Part shown: one piece after another, positions 53,668-62,047 of the stretch
Layout: each line of letters begins with the position of its first letter
Position numbering within the stretch: the first letter of the stretch is position 1
Program-made: the position numbers and the translations under genes
Notes under the pieces: model-generated
What the model was told of the DNA's origin: nothing
What the model saw: only the letters and a program-made list of their open reading frames with translations
The model's database searches: none
Assembly (NCBI GenBank): GCA_025965155.1
Contig: JAOPXN010000098.1
Span: 44,518 to 108,517, forward strand
Source: Propionibacteriaceae bacterium
GTDB lineage: Bacteria > Actinomycetota > Actinomycetes > Propionibacteriales > Propionibacteriaceae
Length of the DNA: 64,000 nt
Direction of reading: 5' to 3'

Positions 53668-56082
53668 ATGTCTAGGAATGTCCGTTGGTTCTCTGATCTT
53701 GGTTTGGCCGACCTGGAGCAGGTCGGCGGGAAGAACTCCTCGCTGGGGGAGATGGTCTCCAACCTGGCCAGCCTGGGGGTCCGGGTGCCGGACGGGTTCG
53801 CCACCACTGCGGAGGCGTATCACCGGTTCATTGGCAGTACGGGGCTGGCGGAGAAGATCAGTGGCCGGTTGGCCGGGCTGGATACCGACGATGTGCAGCA
53901 GCTGGCCCGAGCCGGTGCGGAGATCCGGGAGGCCGTCGTGGCGCAGCCGTTCCCGACCGATCTGGAGGCCGACATCCGTACCGCCTACGACAGGCTCGCC
54001 GGGCCGGGTGCTGAGGCGTCGTTCGCTGTCCGGTCCTCGGCGACCGCGGAGGACCTGCCGGACGCCTCATTCGCCGGGCAGCAGGAGACGTTCTTGAACG
54101 TACGCGGGGTGGATGCGGTCCTGGCGGCGGTCCGGGAGGTGTTCGCCTCGTTGTACAACGACCGGGCGATCGCCTACCGGGTGCACCACGGGTTCGACCA
54201 TGGCGCGGTCGCGCTGTCGGCGGGGGTGCAGCAGATGGTCCGATCCGATGTCGGGGCGTCGGGGGTGATGTTCACCATGGACACCGAGTCCGGGTTTACC
54301 GATGCGGTGTTCATCACCTCCTCCTACGGCCTCGGGGAGGCGGTCGTGCAGGGAGCGGTGAACCCGGACGAGTTCTACGTCTACAAGCCCGCCCTGCGGG
54401 CCGGACGGCCGGCGGTCCTCAAGCGCGGCATCGGTGGGAAGGCGACCAAGATGGTCTACACCGCCGACCGCACGGTGGGAAGGACAACCGAGTTCGTCGA
54501 CGTGGCCGACGCCGACCGCCGGCTACTCAGCCTGACTGACGGCGAGGTGGAGGAGCTGGCCCGGCAGGCGTTGGTGATCGAGGACCACTACGGCCGGCCG
54601 ATGGACATCGAGTGGGGTCGTGACGGCGTCGACGGCCAGCTGTACATCCTGCAGGCCCGGCCGGAGACGGTGCAGTCCCGTACCGCGGTCGGGTCGACGC
54701 AGCGGTACCGGCTCGCCGACCGCGGCCCGGTGCTGGTCGAGGGCCGGGCGATCGGGCAGCGCATCGGCGCCGGTCCGGTGCGGGTGCTGGCGTCGGTGGA
54801 GGACATGCACCAGTTCGTGCCCGGGGAGGTGCTGGTGGCCGACATGACCGACCCCGACTGGGAGCCGATCATGAAACGCGCCTCCGCGATCGTGACGAAC
54901 CGGGGTGGGCGGACCTGCCACGCGGCGATCATCGCCCGCGAGCTCGGCATCCCCGCCGTGGTTGGCACCGGCCGGGCGACCCGGGAGCTGGCCGACGGCC
55001 GGCCGGTCACCGTGTCCTGCGCCGAGGGCGACACCGGGTTCGTCTACGCGGGGCTGGCCGACTTCACCATCGAGTCGACCGAGCTGGCGAGGATGCCGGA
55101 GATTCCGGTGAAGATCATGATGAACGTCGGCACCCCCGACCAGGCGTTCGCGTTCTCCCGCATTCCGAACGCCGGCATCGGGCTGGCCCGGCTGGAGTTC
55201 ATCATCAACCGGCAGATCGGCATCCACCCCAAAGCCCTCCTCGACCTGCCCACCCTGGACGAACCGCTGCGGTCGCAGATCGCCGAGCAGGTCGCCGCCT
55301 ACCGCAGCCCACGGGAATACTTCGTTACCCGCGTCGCCGAAGGGGTTTCCATGTTGGCGGCGGCGTTCGCGCCGGAGCCGGTGATCGTGCGGATGTCGGA
55401 CTTTAAGTCCAACGAGTACGCCAACCTGGTGGGTGGGGAGCTGTACGAGCCGCACGAGGAGAACCCGATGATCGGCTACCGCGGCGCATCGCGCTACCTG
55501 TCGCCGGACTTCGCGGACTGCTTCGCGATGGAATGCGAAGCTCTCAAGTACGTCCGCGACACCATGGGCCTGACCAACGTCAAGATCATGATTCCCTTCG
55601 TCCGGACCCTGACCGAGGCGGAAGGCGTCATCCGCCTGCTCGCTGAGCATGGCCTGACCCGCGGCGAGAACGGCCTGCAGGTGATCATGATGTGCGAGGT
55701 ACCCTCCAACGCGGTCCTCGCCGATCAGTTCCTCGACCACTTCGACGGCTTCTCCATCGGCTCCAACGACATGACCCAGCTCACCCTCGGGCTCGACCGG
55801 GACTCCGCCCTGGTCGCCGCCGGCTTCGACGAACGTGACCCCGCCGTCAAGTACATGCTCAGCGCCGCCATCCACGCCTGCAAGAGCCGCGGCAAATACA
55901 TCGGCATCTGCGGCCAAGGCCCCTCCGACCACCCCGACCTCGCCCAATGGCTACTAGAACAAGGAATCGAGTCCATGTCACTCAACCCCGACACCGTCGT
56001 CGACACGTGGCTACGGCTGAGCCAGCAGGCGAACCTTGGACCCACCGATGCGTCCACGACGTCTGAAGGGGCGCTGCGATGA
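53668..56082 (+). CDS. ppsA: Phosphoenolpyruvate synthase
   Basis: 804 residues, normal for the family. N-terminal ATP-binding domain ([31 protein letters not shown]), central phospho-His domain with His418 in [17 protein letters not shown], and C-terminal PEP/pyruvate barrel ([29 protein letters not shown] with the catalytic Cys). Converts pyruvate and ATP to PEP, AMP and phosphate, so it serves gluconeogenesis on pyruvate-yielding acids. Preceded by GAAGGAG. ATGA overlap with the malic enzyme remnant. Confidence 0.95.
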   Translation: MSRNVRWFSDLGLADLEQVGGKNSSLGEMVSNLASLGVRVPDGFATTAEAYHRFIGSTGLAEKISGRLAGLDTDDVQQLARAGAEIREAVVAQPFPTDLEADIRTAYDRLAGPGAEASFAVRSSATAEDLPDASFAGQQETFLNVRGVDAVLAAVREVFASLYNDRAIAYRVHHGFDHGAVALSAGVQQMVRSDVGASGVMFTMDTESGFTDAVFITSSYGLGEAVVQGAVNPDEFYVYKPALRAGRPAVLKRGIGGKATKMVYTADRTVGRTTEFVDVADADRRLLSLTDGEVEELARQALVIEDHYGRPMDIEWGRDGVDGQLYILQARPETVQSRTAVGSTQRYRLADRGPVLVEGRAIGQRIGAGPVRVLASVEDMHQFVPGEVLVADMTDPDWEPIMKRASAIVTNRGGRTCHAAIIARELGIPAVVGTGRATRELADGRPVTVSCAEGDTGFVYAGLADFTIESTELARMPEIPVKIMMNVGTPDQAFAFSRIPNAGIGLARLEFIINRQIGIHPKALLDLPTLDEPLRSQIAEQVAAYRSPREYFVTRVAEGVSMLAAAFAPEPVIVRMSDFKSNEYANLVGGELYEPHEENPMIGYRGASRYLSPDFADCFAMECEALKYVRDTMGLTNVKIMIPFVRTLTEAEGVIRLLAEHGLTRGENGLQVIMMCEVPSNAVLADQFLDHFDGFSIGSNDMTQLTLGLDRDSALVAAGFDERDPAVKYMLSAAIHACKSRGKYIGICGQGPSDHPDLAQWLLEQGIESMSLNPDTVVDTWLRLSQQANLGPTDASTTSEGALR

Positions 56083-57430
56083 GTGCCGCTCCGTCCGTCT
56101 CGTACTCGATCACCGTCCGGCTCGAAGTTCCTGCCGGCGGGCAGACCGTCAGCCAGCTGACAAACGCCGTCGAGGCCGCGGGTGGGACGGTGACCGCGCT
56201 CGACGTCACCGATCCGGACACGAACGCCTGCAGATCGATGTGACCTGCGCGGCCCGGGACACCGACCACGCCGAGGACCTCGTTGCCGCCATCGTTCCGT
56301 GCCCGGAGTCACGATCGGCAAGGTCAGCGACCGAACCTTCCTGATGCATCTCGGCGGCAAGATCGAGATGCGCGCCAAGCACCCCATCGTCAACAGGGAC
56401 GACCTCTCCATGATCTACACCCCGGGCGTCGCCCGGGTCTGTCTAGCGATAGCAAGGAATCCCGAGGACGCGCGCCGGCTCACCAGCAAGCGCAACAGCA
56501 TCGCCGTGGTCACCGACGGATCCGCCGTGCTGGGCCTGGGCAACATCGGCCCCGCGGCCGCGCTGCCGGTAATGGAAGGCAAGGCAGCCCTGTTCAAACG
56601 CTTCGGCGACATCGACGCCTGGCCGCTGTGCCTGGACACCCAGAACGTCGAGGAGATCATCGCCGTCGTGAAAGCCGTCGCTCCCGGTTTCGCCGGGATC
56701 AACCTGGAAGACATCTCAGCCCCCCGCTGCTTTACGGCACCGCCATCGTCGTAGTCGCCGCCCTGTACAACGCCCTACGGGTGGTGGACAAGAAGATCGC
56801 CGACGTGAGGATCGTCATGGCCGGGGCGGGTGCGGCCGGCACCGCCATCATCAAACTGCTGCTCGCCGCCGGCGCGCAGGACATCGTGGTCGCCGACATC
56901 GATGGTGTGGTGCACAAGGCCGGCCAGGGTTGTCCGGCGAGCTGGCCTGGCTCGCGCAGCACACGAACGAGGCGAACCACACCGGCACGCTGAAGGAAGC
57001 CGTTGTGGGAGCCGACGTTTTTATCGGCGTCTCCGCCCCGGGCGTACTGAACGGTGACGACGTCGCGAACATGGCGGAGCGGGCGATCGTGTTCGCCATG
57101 GCAAACCCGGAACCTGAAGTGGATCCGGTGGAGGCGGCCAAGTATGCCGCCGTCGTCGCCACTGGCCGTTCGGACTTCTCCAACCAGATCAACAACGTGC
57201 TGGCGTTCCCCGGCGTCTTCCGAGGACTTCTGGACGCTCGATCCGCAGACATCACCGCACCCATGCTGCTCGCAGCGGCGCAAGCCCTGGCCGGCGTGGT
57301 GACCGACGCCGAGCTGAATGCCGCGTACATCATGCCGAGCGTCTTCCATGCCGATGTGCACCGCGCCGTAGCCGCCGCAGTCCGAACCTCCGCAGGCGAC
57401 CAGAACGACAGCACCCCCAAGAACCCCTGA
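56079..57430 (+). pseudogene. Decayed NAD(P)-dependent malic enzyme with N-terminal ACT-like region
   Basis: The ATG at 56079 overlaps the ppsA stop, and homology continues to 57430, but in four frame pieces. Frame shifts are needed near 56216 (before the HERLQIDVTC block), near 56296 (before VPGVTIGKVSDRTFLMHLGG) and near 56922 (before SGELAWLAQ). At about 56731 the frame jumps from NLEDISAPRCF straight to YGTAIVVVAAL, losing roughly 20 residues, among them the HDD metal-binding segment found in malic enzymes. The residual blocks are still very similar to intact enzymes, so the decay seems recent. Sequencing errors could explain single-base shifts but not the deletion. Confidence 0.88.
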
Positions 57431-57433
57431 CAC

Positions 57434-57660
57434 GTCGAATCCTCCGCGCTCTGGGCGGCGTGTCGGGGCACAGGTGGCTAGTCGGCGAACGGCGGGCGGG
57501 GCCGGGTCCACGACCTGAAGCGCCGACCACGTCATTGTGCGGACGCGGCAAGTCCATTTTTCGGCCACTCATGGTGGCTGGCACGGCCGTTGGACGGCGT
57601 GTCGCCTTCGGCGCGGCGATGAGCGTTCACTCTTGGGAATCCGTGCCGCCCAGGACCAAC
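57434..57660. repeat. Dispersed repeat, copy B (about 227 bases)
   Basis: Same element as 45865-46058, same orientation, with an extra segment of about 33 bases in the middle. It begins three bases after the stop of the malic enzyme remnant. On the minus strand it starts with a coding-like end VLGGTDSQE and a stop aligned to that of copy A. Divergence between the copies is moderate, so the duplication is not recent. Confidence 0.8.
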
Positions 57661-57678
57661 GCTGTCACCCGTGACAGC
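57661..57678. repeat. 8-base inverted repeat at the edge of copy B
   Basis: GCTGTCAC and GTGACAGC are separated by CC. The element abuts repeat copy B; copy A is also followed directly by a palindrome (46058-46069). It may be a terminator stem or a target of the repeat. Confidence 0.5.
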
Positions 57679-57894
57679 CGGAGCGCAGCGAAGTGCCGAC
57701 GGCAACTGCTACACGTTCGCAGTCGCATTCACCCGCCACAGTTTCCTGCCCCGGCGAGTAGTCAGGGCCGCAGCGACACGCCAGCCAGGGAGCGGAGGAG
57801 TTGACTAGTGAGCGGAGTGGTTTAGGCGGACGCGCCTCGGGGACATGCGAGCGTGATCCCACGGGCGTCGCGGCAGGCGGCCAAGCGGGGGCGA

Positions 57895-59553
57895 CTAGGG
57901 CCGAGTCTGCTGGGCGGCGAGGTCCTCCCCGTAGCCTTGGCGTTCAGCGGACAGAACGTTGCGAGGAGTTCCCGGAGGCAGCAGATGCTGCGTGCGTGGA
58001 GTTCCGACGATGTGGGCGAAGGCCGCATCTTCGATCGACTGGTCCTCCGCGGTGAGGCGTCCGTCGTGCTGGCGCTGATGTTCCCGCCAGGTCGGCACCT
58101 GGAACTGCTCGCAGAAGAGATCCGGGCTCTCCCCCACCCGGTACAGGTCCCAGCGTGAGGCACCGCTACGCAGGCGCGAGCGGCGCATCGACTCCATCGC
58201 CAGGAGGAAGTCAGCCTCCTGATCGACTGAGACCTCGTACTCGATGGAAACCACGATCGGCCCGGCGTCGGGATCCGGCTCCAGGGCAAGGGGCGCCGCA
58301 TCCCAGTAAGCCAACGGAGAGCGGTCCAGATGCTGGCTTTCGGGCACCTTCAGCACCAGGCCGCCCAATGCGCTGACACCTACCAGCGAGGCGGCCGCCA
58401 GGATGGCGACCCGAAGTCCCAGGTGCTGGGTCACCAGCCCCCAGATCGGGGAGGCGACCGCCTGTGAGCCCAAGAAGACCATCAGGTAGATCCCGATGGC
58501 ACGGGCGCGTACCCAGCCGGGTAGGAACAGCTGCAGCTCCGAAATGATGGTGGACACGGTGGCCGTCCAGCCGAAGCCACACACCACCAGCAGCGGGAGC
58601 GCGACCCACAGGTTCGGCGCCAGTACGAGGGCCCCGAAGGCCAGCGCGAAGGAGATCGCCGCCAGCCCCAGCACCCCGTTGGAGGACAGGTGCTGCTTGA
58701 CCCGCCCCAGGCACAGCGCCCCGATCACGGCACCGATCCCAAGGGCGGCGAAGAGCAGTCCGTACCCGTCCGCGCCCAGCCCGAGCTGCCGGCTGGCGAT
58801 CAACGGCAACAGCGCCCACACCGCGCAGGCGGGCGCCATGAAGCTCGCGAGACGAAGCAGGATCCGTCGGACGACCGGCTCATGGCGCACATAGCGCCCG
58901 CCCGCCACCAGAGCCGGGAGGAACGGCTCTCGTTCACCGCTCGTGATACGCGGACGTCGCCACGCCAGTAGCACCGCGGCAAGGAAACTGCCGGCCACAG
59001 CCGTGATCGCGAAAACCGGGGCGACACCCCAGCGGACGATCACGACACCTGCCAGGGCCGGGCCGGCGGCGCGCGCAACGTTGACACTGACCATGTCGAG
59101 CCGAGTGGCAGCCGCCAGCTCATTTCGGGGCACGATCTCGGTGATGAGTGACTGCCAGGCGGGGTTCAGCATGGCCGCGCCGGCGCCGACGGCGAATGTG
59201 AAGGTCAGCAACAGGGCTGGCTGCATCATTCCGGCGGCGGTGAGCACGGCAAGTAGGACAGCCACCACGATGAAGTAGATCTGCACGCCGAACATCAGCC
59301 AGCGACGGTCGAATGCATCGGCCAGGACTCCGGCAGGAAGCGCCAGCAGCATCATCGGCAAGGCGCTGGCGGTCTGCACCAGCGTGACGATGGTGGCCGC
59401 GTTGGGGTCGTTCACGAACAGCCACTGCGCCCCGACAGTCTGCGCCCACATTCCGACGCTGCTCACCACCACACCGAGCCAGAGCCAGAAGAACGCGCGA
59501 TGCCGGAAGGGCGCCCACGGTGACACCGGGGCTGACCGGTCAGTCTGCGTCAT
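57895..59553 (-). CDS. MFS exporter (MFS_3 type) with C-terminal monooxygenase-like domain
   Basis: 552 residues from the ATG at 59553 (AAAGGAAAAT directly upstream). Residues 15-420 hold about eleven to twelve membrane segments with ALPAGVLADAFDRRWLM between helices 2 and 3. The C-terminal 120 residues (IVVSIEYEVSVDQEADFLLAM) resemble the antibiotic-biosynthesis-monooxygenase (ABM) ferredoxin-like fold, a usual extension in this group. Relatives include enterobactin and drug exporters; substrate unknown. Single gene. Confidence 0.88.
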   Translation of the reverse strand: MTQTDRSAPVSPWAPFRHRAFFWLWLGVVVSSVGMWAQTVGAQWLFVNDPNAATIVTLVQTASALPMMLLALPAGVLADAFDRRWLMFGVQIYFIVVAVLLAVLTAAGMMQPALLLTFTFAVGAGAAMLNPAWQSLITEIVPRNELAAATRLDMVSVNVARAAGPALAGVVIVRWGVAPVFAITAVAGSFLAAVLLAWRRPRITSGEREPFLPALVAGGRYVRHEPVVRRILLRLASFMAPACAVWALLPLIASRQLGLGADGYGLLFAALGIGAVIGALCLGRVKQHLSSNGVLGLAAISFALAFGALVLAPNLWVALPLLVVCGFGWTATVSTIISELQLFLPGWVRARAIGIYLMVFLGSQAVASPIWGLVTQHLGLRVAILAAASLVGVSALGGLVLKVPESQHLDRSPLAYWDAAPLALEPDPDAGPIVVSIEYEVSVDQEADFLLAMESMRRSRLRSGASRWDLYRVGESPDLFCEQFQVPTWREHQRQHDGRLTAEDQSIEDAAFAHIVGTPRTQHLLPPGTPRNVLSAERQGYGEDLAAQQTRP

Positions 59554-59699
59554 ATTTTCCTTTCGAACGCCAAGCTCCAATGGTTACCCCCGAAGAGGGC
59601 CGCCTCCGGTTGAGGTCGCCCGTCATCACGAGGGCGTAAGACTTGGCGTCCCACCGTGAGAACCCGCCTCACCCTGCGTCGATCACCAGGGGGCGTGAG

Positions 59700-61277
59700 T
59701 CAGGTGATCGCCGACGACGACGGTGGTGCGCTGGATCCCTGCGGTTCCGTTGCCGTCATCAGCTCGATGATTGCTGCGCGATCTGCCACCGACGGTAGCC
59801 CCCAGCCTGGGCGATAGTGGTAGACGTCGCGCAGAGAGGTAGATGCGGTGCGGCCGTCGAGGATCTCGACTGAGTCTGCATCAATGAGCCCGGGATGCTC
59901 GACGCCGCAGGCCTCCGCGACCTTCATCAGGTCCCGACGCAAGGTCTTGACGTAGTTGGCCAGCCGTACCGACTTCAGCTGCGGGTCCAAGCCGTGGGAG
60001 AGCCACGCATTCTGGGTGGCTACTCCGGTGGGACATGTGTCGGTGTGACACTTCTGTGCCTGGATGCAGCCTATCGACAGCATCGCCTCGCGGGCGATGT
60101 TGACCATGTCGCAGCCGAGCGCGAACGCGACGATGGCGTTATCCGGCAGCCCAAGCTTGCCGGCCCCGATGAAGACGACTTGTTCGTGCAGGTCCCGCTC
60201 GGCGAACTTGGTATAGACACGGCTGAAGCCCAGCTGGAAAGGCAGCGAGACAGAGTCGGTGAAGATCAGCGGAGCGGCGCCGGTACCTCCTTCGCCGCCG
60301 TCGATGGTGACAAAGTCAACGCCTCGGTCGGTCTGGCTCATCAACGTGGTCAGCTCATCCCAGAAGGCCATGTCACCGACCGCCGACTTGATGCCCACAG
60401 GTAGCCCCGTCTCTGAAGCGAGCAGCTCGACCCAGTCCAGCAGGCTGTCAGTATCAGAGAACTCTGCGTGTCGTGACGGGCTGATGCAGTCCTTCCCCTC
60501 CGCAACCCCCCGGGTGGCCGCGATCTCCGCGGAAACCTTGGCGGCCGGAAGTACGCCGCCCAAGCCGGGTTTGGCGCCCTGACTGAGCTTGATCTCAATT
60601 GCCCGGACCGGGGCTTGAGCGACCAGATCTTTAAGCCTAGCGAGGCTGAACCGGCCATCCTCGTCCCGGCAGCCGAAGTACGCCGTGCCGATCTGAAAGA
60701 CCAACTGGCCGCCCTTGCGGTGGTACGGGGATATGCCGCCCTCGCCCGTGTTGTGCAAGCAGCCGGCGAGTGCCGCACCGGAGTTCAAGGCGGCGATCGC
60801 ATTGCCCGAAAGCGAGCCGAAGCTCATCGCCGATATGTTGACCACCGACTCGGGGCGAAACGCTGCCTTACGTCCGCGGGCCGCTCCAAGTACCTTGGCG
60901 GAGGGAAGCTCTACCTCATGCCCGGCGGACGGGGACGACGGCGGGACAGCGCGGCCAAACGTTCGATGCTTAATGATCGGATAGCCAGCCGTGTACTCAA
61001 TATCGTTGTCGGTGCCGAACCCGAAGTAGTTGTTCTCCTTCTTGGCCGACGCGTACACCCACCGCCGCTGGTCACGGGTGAAGGGACGCTCTTCGTTGTT
61101 GCCGGCCACGAGATATTGACGCAACTCAGGTCCAATGGACTCCAGTGCATAACGCGCGTGCCCCAGCAACGGAAAGTTCCGCTGAAGTGCGTGGTCGCGC
61201 TGCCATAGATCGCGCGCGGCAACCGCCGCGGCCGCAGCAGCCGCGATCGCCGGCAGAGCCTTCGATATCCAGGTCAT
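59700..61277 (-). CDS. FMN-binding glutamate synthase-like protein
   Basis: 525 residues. N-terminal membrane segment (about 5-22), then a GltB-type FMN barrel: VVNISAMSFGSLSGNAI, GEGGISPYHRKGGQLVFQIG, IEIKLSQGAKPGLGG, TIDGGEGGTGAAPLIF, and the 3Fe-4S cluster Cys in CIQAQKCHTDTCPTG (C-x5-C-x4-C). It lacks the glutaminase domain of true glutamate synthase, so the reaction is unknown. Membrane anchoring suggests a link with electron transport. Single gene in this orientation. Confidence 0.9.
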   Translation of the reverse strand: MTWISKALPAIAAAAAAAVAARDLWQRDHALQRNFPLLGHARYALESIGPELRQYLVAGNNEERPFTRDQRRWVYASAKKENNYFGFGTDNDIEYTAGYPIIKHRTFGRAVPPSSPSAGHEVELPSAKVLGAARGRKAAFRPESVVNISAMSFGSLSGNAIAALNSGAALAGCLHNTGEGGISPYHRKGGQLVFQIGTAYFGCRDEDGRFSLARLKDLVAQAPVRAIEIKLSQGAKPGLGGVLPAAKVSAEIAATRGVAEGKDCISPSRHAEFSDTDSLLDWVELLASETGLPVGIKSAVGDMAFWDELTTLMSQTDRGVDFVTIDGGEGGTGAAPLIFTDSVSLPFQLGFSRVYTKFAERDLHEQVVFIGAGKLGLPDNAIVAFALGCDMVNIAREAMLSIGCIQAQKCHTDTCPTGVATQNAWLSHGLDPQLKSVRLANYVKTLRRDLMKVAEACGVEHPGLIDADSVEILDGRTASTSLRDVYHYRPGWGLPSVADRAAIIELMTATEPQGSSAPPSSSAIT

Positions 61278-61611
61278 GGGGGTCAGTCTGCTCCACGCCT
61301 GAGGGGCACCGCAGCCGGCGTGGACACGGAATATGAGATCGAGAGAGTTACGGGCTAACGGTCGTCCGTGGCCAGCGTGCTGACAGTTCCGTGCGCCGTC
61401 AGTCTGGATATCCCCGACGGCAGCAACTTACGCCTACGAGGATAGGCAGCAGGAGGACCCGGCTACTCGGGCAACTGGAACCGGACTCATGGAACACGGA
61501 CGCGTGGGTCGGACCCGCTCATACATGACACATGTCTTGATGCGTACAGGCGTCGAGGTCGGCGCGGACTTTACGTCACGGCGGCTGCCACCGCCTCGCG
61601 CTCCTACCGGG
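61278..61611. other. Intergenic stretch without recognised gene
   Basis: 334 bases right of the glutamate-synthase-like gene. An open frame on the plus strand (61489-61947) has no family match and overlaps the better-supported small minus-strand gene. ACATG-ACA-CATGT at 61523-61535 is a 13-base palindrome that might be an operator. Nothing else recognised. Confidence 0.4.
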
Positions 61612-61794
61612 TTAGCCGTGGCCGAGACCGGTCAGGCTGGTGGTCACCGATCCGTTTGTCGCGGATTCCTGCGCTGTGGCCGCCCGGTGTTCTGGGTACG
61701 TGCCGTCGATGTCGTCCTGGCCCTCCCGCACCCAGCGCACCGGGGTCAGCACAGCGTGACAAACCTGGCGGAGCACGGAAAGAAGTCTGGACAC
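61612..61794 (-). CDS. Possible small protein of unknown function
   Basis: 60 residues from the GTG at 61794, which follows AGGAGG at five bases, a strong translation signal. Sequence begins MSRLLSVLRQVCHAVLTPVRW and continues with REGQDDIDGTYPEHR; an amphipathic N-terminal helix is possible. Not recognised. The overlapping plus-strand frame is longer but has no comparable start. Real gene status rests mainly on the ribosome site. 253 bases to the left lie between this gene and the ABC exporter and hold nothing clear. Confidence 0.4.
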   Translation of the reverse strand: MSRLLSVLRQVCHAVLTPVRWVREGQDDIDGTYPEHRAATAQESATNGSVTTSLTGLGHG

Positions 61795-62047
61795 GTCGGC
61801 CTCCTGAGGCGCATCAGCTGGGCCGCGGTGGACCCGCTGGTGACTTCGATGGTCCTCAGCCATGCCTGGGGCGTCAAGGAAATAAGGGCCACCGGTCCTG
61901 TCGACATCCCTGCCGATGTGCTTCACAGGCGCGCCGAGAAGGCTTAGATGCTCAAACACCCGGGGGCGATGGCCGCCGCGGCGGCGAGGACGGGGACCTG
62001 GGCGTCGGTGTCGTGGTCGTCGTCGTTCTGGGTGGCGGCGGCGTTGG

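Larger units (their letters stand above)
57431..57894. other. 464-base gap holding repeat copy B and an inverted repeat
   Basis: Between the end of the malic enzyme remnant and the convergent MFS gene. It holds repeat copy B (57434-57660), directly followed by the inverted repeat at 57661-57678. The remaining 216 bases contain no gene I can support; they are the untranslated end of the MFS gene. Confidence 0.55.

Noticed and set aside
54523..55947. 474-residue minus-strand frame
   Set aside because: Antisense to ppsA; rich in His, Arg, Gly and Val without a fold; ppsA motifs are intact on the other strand.
56283..56993. 236-residue frame as an independent gene
   Set aside because: Its right part is the middle piece of the malic enzyme remnant and its left part is out of frame with it.
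45865..57660. The two repeats as ends of a composite transposon
   Set aside because: No transposase, no terminal inverted repeats and no target duplication are visible; the copies have diverged too much for recent transposition.
61489..61947. 152-residue plus-strand frame
   Set aside because: No domain and no good ribosome site; the opposite-strand small gene has a better start signal.
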